This document shows positions 1-9,161 of a DNA stretch of 64,000 nt, in pieces. This DNA comes from Bacillus crepusculi. GTDB lineage: Bacteria > Bacillota > Bacilli > Bacillales > Bacillaceae. Below the pieces are notes generated by a model that did not search any database, had not been told where the DNA came from, and saw only the letters and a program-made list of their open reading frames with translations. The stretch is from the NCBI RefSeq assembly GCF_014764715.1, contig NZ_JACXXE010000002.1, positions 62,001 to 126,000 of the forward strand, given 5' to 3'. The first letter of the stretch is position 1, and each line of letters starts with the position of its first letter. The position numbers and the translations under genes are program-made.

Positions 1-1238
1 TTCAACTGCAGCCAGTTTTCCAAGTGGCTAAACAAATGGCAGAGGATATTCGCCATGTATTAGCCATTGATTTTCCGTTATCTGAAATGGCGTACATTGC
101 GATTCACTTAATGGGGGCAAAGGTGGTGGCTTATGGAGAAGCTGGTCACACGCTGTATCACATGCTTGACGAAGATCACTTTCGTATCACTCACCAATTG
201 CTTGCTTATGTCGAGGAACACATGTCACTGGATATTCAGTTTGATAAGGAGCTGATTGTTGGATTGAGTCTTCACTTGCGGTCCGCCATTCATCGTTTTA
301 GGTATGATATGAACATTCGTAATCCCTACTTACCGGACATTAAAAAGCATTATCCTATTGCATTTGAAGCAGGTGTCTATATGGGCAGATGGCTGAAGGA
401 GAAAGAAGGCGTGGAGATCCATGAAGATGAGATCGGGTATTTGGCACTCCATATAGGGGCTGCAATCGAGCGGACAAAATCACAGCATGTGAGAAAGACA
501 TGCCTCATTGTGTGTGCGACGGGTGTTGCCAGCAGTCAGCTTCTTCTTCATAAGCTCAAGGCGGCCTTTAGCGGAAGACTGGAGATCGCAGGAACTGCGA
601 GTGCCTACGAACTTCTTTCGTATGACCTGAGAAGCATTGATTTTATCATTAGTACCATTCCTCTTCAAAACACACTGCCGGTGCCAGTGATTGATGTACA
701 TACGATCCTTAGTGACGATGATATTGTGCGGCTAAAACGATTTGTACAGAATTCACAGGATACAGGGGTGTTGCGGTATGTCAGTCCGGCGCTGACATTT
801 TTTCAACAAGACCTTCAATCAAGGGAGGAGGTTCTTCAATTTTTCGTAAACGTGCTAAAGGAACAAAATCAAATCCCGGACGAGTTTGAACAGCTATTAC
901 TGGAAAGAGAGCAGGTGTCACCCACGTCGTTCGGTCATTTGGTCGCAATTCCTCACCCGATTAAGCCGGCGACAGATGACACATTTTGTGCGATCTGCAC
1001 GTTGAAAAAGCCTGTGCTTTGGGGAGAAGAGCGGGTACAAGTCGTTTGTTTGTTAAGCATCCAGAAGACGTATCAAAAAGAATTGCAGTCGCTTTATCAA
1101 TTTCTTGTGCGTCTGACAGAGCAGAAGGAAGTCGTGGAACAACTCATCAAGGCTACTTCATTTGAGGAACTGACAGCGGCGCTACAACGATTGGAACAGC
1201 CAGACGAAAAAACGAGACACCCATTTCCGCATCTGTGA
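1..1238 (+). CDS. PRD-containing PTS regulator, LicR/ManR-like (5' end missing)
   Basis: The reading frame is open from the first bases, so the start and the N-terminal HTH domains lie outside the window. What remains is the end of one PRD (conserved His in YIAIHLMG), a second PRD (GLSLHLRSAIHR and GYLALHIGAAIER), an EIIB-like domain with a phosphorylatable Cys (LIVCATGVASS) and an EIIA type-2 domain (TSFGHLVAIPHP). This layout is that of LicR-type activators, whose activity is set by HPr- and PTS-dependent phosphorylation. A paralogue with the same C-terminal layout lies at 31584-33527. It precedes a PTS operon on the same strand and probably activates it. Confidence 0.9.
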   Translation, partial: QLQPVFQVAKQMAEDIRHVLAIDFPLSEMAYIAIHLMGAKVVAYGEAGHTLYHMLDEDHFRITHQLLAYVEEHMSLDIQFDKELIVGLSLHLRSAIHRFRYDMNIRNPYLPDIKKHYPIAFEAGVYMGRWLKEKEGVEIHEDEIGYLALHIGAAIERTKSQHVRKTCLIVCATGVASSQLLLHKLKAAFSGRLEIAGTASAYELLSYDLRSIDFIISTIPLQNTLPVPVIDVHTILSDDDIVRLKRFVQNSQDTGVLRYVSPALTFFQQDLQSREEVLQFFVNVLKEQNQIPDEFEQLLLEREQVSPTSFGHLVAIPHPIKPATDDTFCAICTLKKPVLWGEERVQVVCLLSIQKTYQKELQSLYQFLVRLTEQKEVVEQLIKATSFEELTAALQRLEQPDEKTRHPFPHL

Positions 1239-1258
1239 GGAAAAAGATTAGATGTTAA

Positions 1259-1272
1259 TGAAAGCGCTTTTA
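1259..1272 (+). promoter_or_regulatory. cre site (CcpA operator)
   Basis: TGAAAGCGCTTTTA fits the Bacillus cre consensus TGWAANCGNTNWCA with a change only at the last positions. It lies between the regulator gene and the EIIC gene, so carbon catabolite repression of the downstream PTS operon is likely. Confidence 0.7.
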
Positions 1273-1327
1273 AAATAACATCAAAAAGGAGGATGATCAC
1301 GAGTTTTTGCAAAGGGGGAGACGGATC

Positions 1328-2638
1328 ATGAGCTTTAAGGAGAAAGCAGCAGACGTCATGGGACATGTCGCTTATCGCATCACCAATCAGAAATATATTA
1401 TGGCGATTAAACAGGCATTTGTTACACTAATGCCAATCATCATTACAGGGGCTTTTGCTGTACTGGTGGCGAATATGATCATGAGTCCGGAAACGGGGCT
1501 TGCTCATTTTGAGATATTCAGGTTTTTAGCAGAGCTTCAGCCGATTATGAAAGCAATCAATTATGCCACGCTGAACTTTTTAACGATTGGGGCTGTGTTC
1601 CTCATAGGGATTGAGCTTGGGAAAATCAACGGACACAAGTCACTGTTCCCGGGGCTTATGGCATTGATTTCATTTATATCTGTTATTCCAACGACACTTC
1701 TTCTTGAGGTCGATGGATCGATGCGTGAGGTAGTAGATGTACTGGCAAGACAGTTCTCTGATCCAAAAAGCTTATTTTTAGGGATGATCATTGCGATTGT
1801 ATCTGTGGAGATCTTTTGTAAGCTGACCGAGGTGAAATGGCTTCAAATCAAGATGCCAGATTCTGTTCCGTCGAATGTTGCGACATCTTTTTCGTCACTT
1901 TTTCCATCAATTATTACAATTACAATCATCAGTTCATTCGGGTTTGCGTTTCACCGTGTGACAGGCATTTATTTGCACGAAGCGGTGTATAACGTGGTGC
2001 AGCGCCCGCTTGAAAGTGTTGTGCAAGGGCTGCCAGGTATTTTAACGTTGATGTTTGTCGCGCAATTTTTCTGGGTGATTGGCATCCATGGCAATCAAAT
2101 GATTAAGCCGATCCGGGAGCCGCTATTATTAGGATCGATTGCTGTGAATATGACGGCTTTTCAAGAGGGAAAAGAGATTCCGAATATCATCACGATGCCG
2201 TTTTGGGATGTGTATATGAGTATCGGTGGTTCAGGTGTGACCATTGGACTCTTGATTGCGATTTTTATTGCTGGGAGAAGGGAAGAGATGCGAAGCATTG
2301 CCAAGCTCTCATCAGGACCTGGACTGTTCAATATCAATGAACCCGTTATTTTTGGATTACCCGTCATGTTAAACCCCGTAATGGCGATCCCGTTTATCAT
2401 CACACCGCTTGTGACAGGGACGATTGGTTATATTGCGACAGCTACAGGATTTGCGGGAAAAGCAGTCGTGATGGTGCCGTGGACGACACCACCGATTGTC
2501 AATGCGTGGCTATCCACCGCTGGCAGCATGGGGGCTGTCATCACACAGCTCATCTGTATTGTGGTCGCTGTTTTTATCTATTTGCCATTTGTTCTATTGT
2601 CTAACCGCAAGCCAGAAGCGGCACCAGATTCAGAATAA
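1328..2638 (+). CDS. PTS EIIC, cellobiose/lactose family
   Basis: This 436-residue membrane permease subunit carries the family signature NINEPVIFGLP and many hydrophobic segments from about residue 25 to the end. It should translocate and phosphorylate a beta-linked disaccharide or glycoside together with the EIIB and EIIA encoded at 5160 and 5503. I chose ATG 1328 because AAAGGGGGAG stands at the right distance upstream; an in-frame TTG at 1307 lacks such a site. It is only distantly similar to the LicC-type EIIC at 33970, so the substrates probably differ. The exact sugar cannot be read from sequence. Confidence 0.9.
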   Translation: MSFKEKAADVMGHVAYRITNQKYIMAIKQAFVTLMPIIITGAFAVLVANMIMSPETGLAHFEIFRFLAELQPIMKAINYATLNFLTIGAVFLIGIELGKINGHKSLFPGLMALISFISVIPTTLLLEVDGSMREVVDVLARQFSDPKSLFLGMIIAIVSVEIFCKLTEVKWLQIKMPDSVPSNVATSFSSLFPSIITITIISSFGFAFHRVTGIYLHEAVYNVVQRPLESVVQGLPGILTLMFVAQFFWVIGIHGNQMIKPIREPLLLGSIAVNMTAFQEGKEIPNIITMPFWDVYMSIGGSGVTIGLLIAIFIAGRREEMRSIAKLSSGPGLFNINEPVIFGLPVMLNPVMAIPFIITPLVTGTIGYIATATGFAGKAVVMVPWTTPPIVNAWLSTAGSMGAVITQLICIVVAVFIYLPFVLLSNRKPEAAPDSE

Positions 2639-2652
2639 AAGGAGGGTCATGA

Positions 2653-3717
2653 ATGAACATGCAGTTTAGATGGTATGGAGAGGATGATCCTGTTTCACTC
2701 GCATATATACGTCAAATTCCAGGCATGAAGGGCGTTGTCAGTGCTGTCTATGATGTACCAGTTGGTGACCTATGGCCTGAGGAAAGGATTACCCATTTAA
2801 AGGCGCAAATCGAGAGACATAAACTTTCCTTTGAGGTCGTAGAAAGTCTTCCTATCCATGAAGATATTAAGCTTGGAAAGCCGAGCCGGAAAGTCTATAT
2901 CGAGCATTATCAAGAAAATATCCGCCGATTAGCGAAGCATGGTGTGAGGGTGATTTGTTATAACTTCATGCCTGTCCTTGATTGGACTCGAACGCAGCTC
3001 GACTTTCCATTGGCAGATCAATCGACGACTCTTGCCTATTTTCAGCATCAGCTTAAACACATGGATATAGAGAAAGATCATATGTCTTTACCGGGATGGG
3101 ATACGTCCTATACGCAGAGTGAAATGAGACAGTTGATGGCTGAGTACAGAGAACTTGGAGCGGAAGGGCTGTTTGAGAACCTGGTTTATTTCTTGAAGAA
3201 GATCATTCCAGTTGCCGCAGAAGAAAACATCAACATGGCGCTCCATCCGGACGACCCTCCTTGGGACATATTCGGTCTGCCTCGTATTGTCAGTGGTGAA
3301 AAGCAATTGGATCGTATCCTTCAGCTCGATGATCGATCTGAGCATGGCCTCACCTTTTGCTCTGGCTCACTCGGCTGTGATGCGAAGAATGATGTTCCGT
3401 CACTTGCACGTAAATATGCGAGAAAAGGGCGCATCCATTTTGCCCATTTGCGAAATGTCAACGTGCATGAGAATGGTGATTTTGAAGAATCGGCGCACCT
3501 TTCGTCAGCAGGAAGTCTCGATATGGGGGCGATTGTGAAGGCTTTGTTTGAAGAGGGCTTTGCGGGCTATGTTCGGCCAGATCATGGACGTTTGATCTTT
3601 GGCGAGAGAGGCAGACCTGGCTACGGTTTATATGATCGAGCGCTTGGGGCTTTGTATTTACAAGGGATTTGGGAGGGACTTCAAATTCAAACGAAGAAAG
3701 AGCAGGTGGCGACATGA
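2653..3717 (+). CDS. uxuA: Mannonate dehydratase
   Basis: The 354-residue protein is close to the usual UxuA length. It shows the family landmarks [14 protein letters not shown] at the N-terminus, the metal-site region [23 protein letters not shown] and the C-terminal YVRPDHGR. UxuA dehydrates D-mannonate to 2-keto-3-deoxygluconate in hexuronate catabolism. It is embedded in a PTS operon between EIIC and a GH1 glycosidase, with the next gene overlapping its stop codon by four bases (ATGA). That setting is unusual and suggests that the imported sugar yields mannonate or a uronate-derived acid. No uxaC or uxuB is present in the window. Confidence 0.9.
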   Translation: MNMQFRWYGEDDPVSLAYIRQIPGMKGVVSAVYDVPVGDLWPEERITHLKAQIERHKLSFEVVESLPIHEDIKLGKPSRKVYIEHYQENIRRLAKHGVRVICYNFMPVLDWTRTQLDFPLADQSTTLAYFQHQLKHMDIEKDHMSLPGWDTSYTQSEMRQLMAEYRELGAEGLFENLVYFLKKIIPVAAEENINMALHPDDPPWDIFGLPRIVSGEKQLDRILQLDDRSEHGLTFCSGSLGCDAKNDVPSLARKYARKGRIHFAHLRNVNVHENGDFEESAHLSSAGSLDMGAIVKALFEEGFAGYVRPDHGRLIFGERGRPGYGLYDRALGALYLQGIWEGLQIQTKKEQVAT

Positions 3718-5147
3718 ACAAAATGCAGATTCCAAGTGATTTTATTCTAGGTGCCGCAGCTTCTGCTTGGCAGACGGAGGGATGGAAAGGCAAACAAGCG
3801 CATCAGGACTCTTACATCGACTTATGGTATAAGGAAGGGTATCACGTATGGCACGAAGGATATGGGCCGGCTGGTGCGACGAACTTTTACGAGCGTTATC
3901 CTGAAGATGTAACCTTAATGAAAGAAATTGGACTGACTCATTACAGGACATCGATCAATTGGTCAAGATTTCTCATAGATTACGAGAATGGGATTGTGGA
4001 TGAGACCTATGCTCGTTACATTGATGATTTGATCAATGAATTAATCGCCGCAGGTGTAGAGCCGATGTTTTGCTTAGAGCATTATGAGCTGCCTGCCGTT
4101 TTGCTTGAGAGGTACGGTGGCTGGTCCTCAAAGCATGTCGTCGAGCTGTTTGTTCTCTATGCGGAAAAGGTGTTTGAGCGCTACGGGGACCGGGTCAAAC
4201 ATTGGTTTAGCTTTAATGAACCGATTGTTGTCCAGACACGTGTTTATCTAGATGCCATCCGGTACCCGTTTGAGCAAAATACGAAGAAATGGATGCAGTG
4301 GAACTATCATAAAGTGCTGGCAACAGCGAAAGTGGTGAAGCTGTTTCGGGAGCTAGGTTTGAAGGAATCGACAGGTGCAAAAATCGGGGTGATTCTCAAT
4401 CCAGAAGTGACATATGCACGATCATCTGCCCCGCATGACCAAGAAGCAGCCCGTATGTATGATTTGTTTTTTAATCGCGTGTTCTTAGATCCCTCCATCA
4501 AAGGGGAGTATCCAAAGGAACTGCTCAATGTATTGAAAAAGCATGATATTCTTTTCGATGCCACAGAGGAAGAGCTTCAGATCATCAAGGATCATACGGT
4601 GGATGTCGTTGGGCTCAACTTGTACTACCCGTATCGTGTCAAGGCGCCGAGTAAGGCTTGGAACGATGGGACGCCCTTTCATCCATCCTATTATTACGAT
4701 ATGTTTGAGCTGCCAGGGAGAAAAATGAATCCATTCAGAGGCTGGGAAATCTACCCGAACATTGTCTATGATATGGGGATGAGAATAAAAGAAGAATACG
4801 GAAATATTGAGTGGTTTGTGGCCGAAAACGGCATGGGTGTAGAAAAGGAAGAACGGTTTAAAAAAGAAGACGGGATCATTGATGATCAGTACCGAATTTC
4901 ATTTATCAGCCAGCATTTGAAGTGGGCACTTCAAGCAAAAGCAGAAGGGTCGAATTGCACGGGCTATATGCTGTGGGCATTTACGGATAATGTTTCACCG
5001 ATGAATGCCTTTAAAAACCGCTACGGATTAGTCGAAATCCAGCTTGAGAATGAACGGAATCGTCAGCTGAAAGCATCAGCGTATTGGTACCAGACATTAA
5101 TCAAAACAAGGGAACTGAAGGTTGAATCAGAAGTCATCTTTCAATAG
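3714..5147 (+). CDS. GH1 6-phospho-beta-glycosidase
   Basis: This 477-residue family 1 glycoside hydrolase has the acid/base Glu in FSFNEP (about residue 169) and the nucleophile Glu in VAENG (about residue 371). Near the C-terminus the pattern S-x5-K-x-R-Y-G ([11 protein letters not shown]) resembles the phosphate-binding signature of 6-phospho-glycosidases, which fits hydrolysis of a PTS-phosphorylated substrate in the cytoplasm. The ATG at 3714 overlaps the uxuA stop, implying coupled translation. A phosphorylated beta-glucoside or beta-mannoside is possible; family membership is certain, the sugar is not. Confidence 0.9.
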   Translation: MNKMQIPSDFILGAAASAWQTEGWKGKQAHQDSYIDLWYKEGYHVWHEGYGPAGATNFYERYPEDVTLMKEIGLTHYRTSINWSRFLIDYENGIVDETYARYIDDLINELIAAGVEPMFCLEHYELPAVLLERYGGWSSKHVVELFVLYAEKVFERYGDRVKHWFSFNEPIVVQTRVYLDAIRYPFEQNTKKWMQWNYHKVLATAKVVKLFRELGLKESTGAKIGVILNPEVTYARSSAPHDQEAARMYDLFFNRVFLDPSIKGEYPKELLNVLKKHDILFDATEEELQIIKDHTVDVVGLNLYYPYRVKAPSKAWNDGTPFHPSYYYDMFELPGRKMNPFRGWEIYPNIVYDMGMRIKEEYGNIEWFVAENGMGVEKEERFKKEDGIIDDQYRISFISQHLKWALQAKAEGSNCTGYMLWAFTDNVSPMNAFKNRYGLVEIQLENERNRQLKASAYWYQTLIKTRELKVESEVIFQ

Positions 5148-5159
5148 GAGTGATGGAAT

Positions 5160-5483
5160 ATGAAACGAATCATACTCGCTTGTGCCGCAGGAATGTCGAC
5201 ATCCATTGTGGTGTCCAAAATGAAGGCTGCCGCAGAAGCTAAAGGGCTGGACTACTATATTTATGCCATACCTGAAGGAGCCGTTGCGGATGAACTAGAA
5301 GAGCATGGAGAGGATGTACAGGTGATTTTGCTTGGACCGCAAGTAAGCTTTATGAAAAAAGCAGCAGAAAAAACAGCGGCACCCTATCAAATACCTGTCG
5401 ATGTCGTCAATGTGAGATTATACGGAACAGCAAACGGAGAAAAAATTCTAGAGCATGCACTGAAGCTAGCAAATGAATCTTGA
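5160..5483 (+). CDS. PTS EIIB, cellobiose/lactose family
   Basis: The 107-residue protein has the phospho-cysteine loop near its start ([16 protein letters not shown]) and the conserved LLGPQV segment. It passes phosphate from EIIA to sugar bound by EIIC. It follows the GH1 gene by 12 bases and is followed by EIIA. A paralogue is LicB at 33650, which shares the CAAGMSTS loop. Confidence 0.93.
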   Translation: MKRIILACAAGMSTSIVVSKMKAAAEAKGLDYYIYAIPEGAVADELEEHGEDVQVILLGPQVSFMKKAAEKTAAPYQIPVDVVNVRLYGTANGEKILEHALKLANES

Positions 5484-5502
5484 GCAATTGGAGGAGAAGC
5501 AG

Positions 5503-5832
5503 ATGACGGTATTAGAGGAAATGCAGGGAGCAGCCTTTCAAATCATTGCCCATGCAGGTGAGGCGAGAAGTCATTATGTAGAAGCGATTCGTCTCGCAAG
5601 AGCTGATGATTTTGAAAAAGCACAGCAGCTGATCGAAAAAGGGGAAGAAGCATTTCGAAGCATCCACAACCTGCACTTGTCGCTCATTCAAAAAGAGGCG
5701 GCAGGTGAACAGCTTCCCTTTTCTTTACTGCTGATACATGCAGAGGATCAAATGCTCACAACAGAGACCATTCATCTGCTCGCCATTGAAATGATCGAAA
5801 TGTGTAAAAAAATGAACACCCTGTCAAAATAA
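5503..5832 (+). CDS. PTS EIIA, lactose/cellobiose family
   Basis: This 109-residue helical EIIA carries the phosphorylated His region near FQIIAHAGEARSHYVEAI and the C-terminal LLLIHAEDQMLTTET motif. It takes phosphate from HPr. An in-frame ATG at 5473 would overlap the EIIB gene, but GGAGGA at 5490-5495 is correctly spaced only for ATG 5503, and the resulting length matches LicA-type proteins. It is the last gene of the operon; I see no clear terminator after it. Confidence 0.9.
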   Translation: MTVLEEMQGAAFQIIAHAGEARSHYVEAIRLARADDFEKAQQLIEKGEEAFRSIHNLHLSLIQKEAAGEQLPFSLLLIHAEDQMLTTETIHLLAIEMIEMCKKMNTLSK

Positions 5833-5898
5833 AAGGTCAGCGATTAACCAATTTCTGTTATAATCATTCGGTAGATAAAGAGAAAGCAGGATTGGTGA

Positions 5899-6741
5899 AT
5901 GAAGAAAACATGTATATTGATTGCGGTTGGACTTGTGATGCTGCTCATTTCAGGCTGTATGGGAATGAAGGAGCAAACAGAAGGAACCAAGCAAGTCGTC
6001 AAAGAGGAAAAGGGACCATTACTAGCAAAAGAAACAAAACAAATTCAGCAGAAAGAAGCTGCACCAAACTGGATTGAGCAAAAGGAGCCGGTTGAGCTTC
6101 CGATATTGATGTATCACAGTATCTCCAGCGGTAACTCGTTACGTGTGCCAAAGAGTGAATTTGCGGCTCATATGAAATGGCTCAAGGACAACGACTATGT
6201 TACGCTGTCGCCGGAAGAGGCGTACCGCGTCTTCACAACAAATATGAAGCCAGGTGAAAAGTGTGTCCTCATTACATTTGACGATGGATATACGGACAAC
6301 TACACAAAAGCATTTCCGATTTTAAAGCAGTATGGGATGAAAGCAACGATTTTCATGATTGAGCAATCCATTGGCCGTCCGAACCACTTAACAGACGATC
6401 AGATGGATGAGATGATCGCACATGGACTATCAATTGAGAGTCATACGGTCCATCATTTAGAACTTAATCGTCTATCACAGGAGCAGCAGGAAGAGGAATT
6501 AAAAGGGTCAAAGACATTCTTTGATCAGCGATTTTCTCAGCGTACGAGAATGGTCAGTTATCCGGTTGGGCGCTATAACGAAGACACGTTGAAGCTGGCG
6601 AAGGAAGCGGGATATCAGATGGCTGTTACGACTGAACCGGGACGTGCGAAGAAGGAACAAGGCATGATGTCCTTACACCGCCTACGCATTTCACCAGGAC
6701 TTTCACCCGAAAGCTTTGGCAGGCTGATAGAAGGGAATTGA
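5899..6741 (+). CDS. yxkH: Polysaccharide deacetylase lipoprotein (YxkH-like)
   Basis: The 280-residue product starts with a lipoprotein signal (LLISGC, Cys about 20), then a charged linker, then a NodB-type carbohydrate esterase 4 domain. Catalytic landmarks are TFDDGYTDN (metal-binding Asp pair) and SHTVHH (metal-binding His pair), followed by VSYPVGRYN. It probably removes acetyl groups from a cell-surface glycan at the outer face of the membrane. Length and general position agree with B. subtilis YxkH, so the symbol is given with moderate confidence. A TATAAT box near 5861 may be its promoter. Confidence 0.82.
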   Translation: MKKTCILIAVGLVMLLISGCMGMKEQTEGTKQVVKEEKGPLLAKETKQIQQKEAAPNWIEQKEPVELPILMYHSISSGNSLRVPKSEFAAHMKWLKDNDYVTLSPEEAYRVFTTNMKPGEKCVLITFDDGYTDNYTKAFPILKQYGMKATIFMIEQSIGRPNHLTDDQMDEMIAHGLSIESHTVHHLELNRLSQEQQEEELKGSKTFFDQRFSQRTRMVSYPVGRYNEDTLKLAKEAGYQMAVTTEPGRAKKEQGMMSLHRLRISPGLSPESFGRLIEGN

Positions 6742-6759
6742 TCGAGATCAGCTTATAGA

Positions 6760-6775
6760 TGTTTCACATGAAACA
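6760..6775 (+). promoter_or_regulatory. parS-like site (ParB/Spo0J binding)
   Basis: TGTTTCACATGAAACA differs at one central base from the Bacillus parS form TGTTTCACGTGAAACA. It lies between yxkH and a VOC gene. As a hairpin followed by TTTT it could instead be a weak terminator for yxkH, but the match to parS is close and the syntenic genes lie in the origin-proximal part of the B. subtilis map. Confidence 0.5.
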
Positions 6776-6914
6776 TTTTACGACAAGCTTCGCAGTGTTG
6801 ATTAGTGAATCGACAACATCATATGGCTTTGAGGATATCAACTAGGCTTCGTTTCAAACTTGATAGTAAAAACATGATGTTTTTTGGATGTTGGAAAGAG
6901 AAAGGAGAGCGAGG

Positions 6915-7283
6915 ATGTCCAATTTCTTAGGGATCGATCATGTCCAATTGGCTGCCCCAAAGGGGAGTGAAGAGAAAGCACGTTTGTTTTTTGGAGAAAT
7001 TTTAGGAATGAGGGAAATACCAAAGCCTAGTCATCTAGCTAAACGTGGTGGTGTTTGGTTTCAATGCGGAAATCAGCAGCTTCATATTGGCATTGAAGAT
7101 CCATTTCATGCTGCTAAAAAAGCTCATCCAGCTTTTCAAGTAAAGAGTTTATCAAATTTAAAAGAGACATTCATGAAACATCACATTCTTATAAAAGAAG
7201 ATCAGCCCTTAGATGGAGCAATCAGGTTCTATGTAGATGATCCATTTGGAAATCGAATTGAATTTTTAGAGAGAATAGGGTAG
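6915..7283 (+). CDS. VOC (glyoxalase/bleomycin-resistance fold) protein
   Basis: The 122-residue single-module VOC protein begins FLGIDHVQLAAP and ends with FYVDDPFGNRIEFLERIG. Candidate metal ligands are His in DHVQL, His in LHIGIE and Glu in RIEFLE. The start ATG 6915 follows AAAGGAGAGCGAGG. It stands alone, convergent with ribD, and its substrate cannot be inferred. The upstream in-frame start at 6888 has no ribosome site. Confidence 0.75.
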   Translation: MSNFLGIDHVQLAAPKGSEEKARLFFGEILGMREIPKPSHLAKRGGVWFQCGNQQLHIGIEDPFHAAKKAHPAFQVKSLSNLKETFMKHHILIKEDQPLDGAIRFYVDDPFGNRIEFLERIG

Positions 7284-7320
7284 AAAAATAAAAAGGCTGT
7301 CTAGAAAATCTAGACAGCCT
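7284..7320. terminator. Bidirectional intrinsic terminator between VOC gene and ribD
   Basis: A perfect 12-bp stem (AGGCTGTCTAGA with its complement) closes a 3-base loop, with A-rich sequence on the left that becomes a U-tract for ribD transcripts. It starts right after the VOC stop and ends two bases before the ribD stop. Confidence 0.85.
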
Positions 7321-7321
7321 G

Positions 7322-8413
7322 TTATTGGTAAACGGGATAGCCCGTTATTTTGATATCTTTCCCCAGTTGTTCAATGGCGAGTCGATCTAGTTCAATGGCA
7401 TCACTCATGAGGCGTATGCCTTCGCCTCCGAAAAAGGAAGGGGACAGTCGCCCGCCAATGAGCTTAGGCGCCATATAGATGACCAATTTGTCTACAAGCT
7501 GCTGCTCTAAAAATGAGGCATTGACCTGGCCGCCGCCTTCAATCATAAGGGAGGAGACATTTCTTTCTCCTAGCACTTGAAGCACTTCTTTCAGGGGCAC
7601 CCGCGTGTCGCTGTCTGTCATAAAGACACGGACGCCAGCAGCTTCTAAAGCGGATCGTTTTTCCTCATCGGCTTGCTTTGTTGTAAAGATCCATGTAGGT
7701 GCCAGCTGATCGGTGACGACCTTTGCTGTCAGCGGTATCGACAGCTTAGAGTCTAAGACAATTCGAATGGGATGATGGCCATTTGGAATCCGCGCGGTTA
7801 ATGAAGGATCGTCATGGATCACGGTTTGAGCGCCGACCAAAATCGCATCATTGATACTGCGGATATGGTGGGCATCATAACGGGACGTCTCAGATGTAAT
7901 CCACTTGCTGTCAGAGGTAGCAGATGCAATTTTTCCGTCTAACGTGATACCCGCCTTGAGCGTTACGAAAGGTGTTTTTTTCGTAATAAAGTGGTTAAAC
8001 ACCTCATTCATGAGAATGGATTCCTGTTCAAGTACGCCCGTAATGACTTGAATGCCTGCGTCTTGTAAAATGGCAATCCCGCGGCCAGCGACAAGCGGGT
8101 TCGGATCAAGAGCGGCTACGACAACGGTTTCGACGCCAGCTTTCACAAGTGCTTCCGCGCAAGGACCTGTGCGGCCATGGTGGGAACAAGGCTCGAGGGT
8201 CACATAAATCGTGGCTCCTTTTGCCTTGTCTCCAGCCATTTTGAGTGCATGAATTTCAGCATGCGGTTCGCCGGCTTTCATGTGAGCACCGACACCAACA
8301 ATTTCATTCTCCCGTACAATTACAGCCCCGACGAGCGGGTTCGGCGATGTCTGTCCTTTCATTGCACGTGCATTTTCCAAGGCTAGATTCATATATCGCT
8401 CATGATGTGGCAA
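7322..8413 (-). CDS. ribD: Bifunctional pyrimidine deaminase/reductase RibD
   Basis: The 363-residue enzyme has an N-terminal zinc deaminase (H51-A-E53, then PCSHHGRTGPC with C76 and C85) and a C-terminal reductase with the segment VTLKAGITLDGKIA. It performs the second and third steps of riboflavin synthesis. Its start overlaps the end of ribA by 14 bases. Notably it is not in a ribDEAH operon and I see no FMN riboswitch; the operon begins with a catE-like dioxygenase gene. It may be a second copy that raises flavin supply under stress, or it may serve a different pyrimidine or pteridine product. Confidence 0.92.
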   Translation of the reverse strand: MPHHERYMNLALENARAMKGQTSPNPLVGAVIVRENEIVGVGAHMKAGEPHAEIHALKMAGDKAKGATIYVTLEPCSHHGRTGPCAEALVKAGVETVVVAALDPNPLVAGRGIAILQDAGIQVITGVLEQESILMNEVFNHFITKKTPFVTLKAGITLDGKIASATSDSKWITSETSRYDAHHIRSINDAILVGAQTVIHDDPSLTARIPNGHHPIRIVLDSKLSIPLTAKVVTDQLAPTWIFTTKQADEEKRSALEAAGVRVFMTDSDTRVPLKEVLQVLGERNVSSLMIEGGGQVNASFLEQQLVDKLVIYMAPKLIGGRLSPSFFGGEGIRLMSDAIELDRLAIEQLGKDIKITGYPVYQ

Positions 8414-9161
8414 TCGTACGCACCTCTTGCTCCGCCTTCATGTGACCTGAGCGGTTGATTTTTGTCTGCAAGTATTTTTCGTTGAATTCAGAGACATCAC
8501 CCCAAAGCGGGATACGTCCAGAAAGAGATAGACCTGCATGACTGATGGCATCTGTTTTCTTCGGATTATTTGTAATGAGTGTGACCGGCTTTGTACGAAG
8601 GGTTTGAAGAACGGCAATCGCTTCTTCATATTGACGCGTGTCATCTTCAAAACCAAGTGCTTCGTTCGCTTCTACTGTATCGTAGCCATTTTCTTGAAGA
8701 ATATAAGCCATCGCTTTACTGAAAAGCCCGATGCCACGTCCTTCATGGTTGGCTAAATAAAATAGAGCACCTGCTCCGTTGTCCTCAATCATTCGCATGG
8801 ACTGCTTCAATTGGAACCCGCAGTCGCAGCGCTTGCTTCCAAAAATATCGCCTGTGTGGCAAATGGAATGCATGCGGATAAGGGCTTCGTCAGCATGCTC
8901 AAAATCCCCATATACAAGCACGCTTGATTGCTGTTGATTGGCAAGCTCACGGGAGGAGAGGCTTTCAATTAAAGCTTCATCTGACAATGGCTCTAACCCG
9001 TCGTCCTTTAACCATGAATACCAATTAAACATCACCGTTCTACCATCTAAATTCACTGGCAGTTTAATGGGTCCAGTAATATATATATACCCGTCCTCTT
9101 GCTGTACTCGTTTGATTTTATCTTTTAAAATGGCTGTTTTAACCTCTGTGTGTTTGTCCAT
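8400..9161 (-). CDS. ribA: GTP cyclohydrolase II, stand-alone
   Basis: The 253-residue protein has the zinc-binding cysteines C101, C112 and C114 in SICHTGDIFGSKRCDCG, then HEGRGIGL and the substrate region DTVEANEALGF. It opens the imidazole ring of GTP. Unlike the bifunctional RibAB of B. subtilis it lacks the DHBP synthase domain; the first 90 residues are of unknown character. Some family positions differ from canonical forms (His in CHTGD and NHEGRG), so it may belong to a divergent subgroup. ATG 9161 lies within the end of the upstream gene and has AGAAGGTG before it. Confidence 0.88.
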   Translation of the reverse strand: MDKHTEVKTAILKDKIKRVQQEDGYIYITGPIKLPVNLDGRTVMFNWYSWLKDDGLEPLSDEALIESLSSRELANQQQSSVLVYGDFEHADEALIRMHSICHTGDIFGSKRCDCGFQLKQSMRMIEDNGAGALFYLANHEGRGIGLFSKAMAYILQENGYDTVEANEALGFEDDTRQYEEAIAVLQTLRTKPVTLITNNPKKTDAISHAGLSLSGRIPLWGDVSEFNEKYLQTKINRSGHMKAEQEVRTIATS

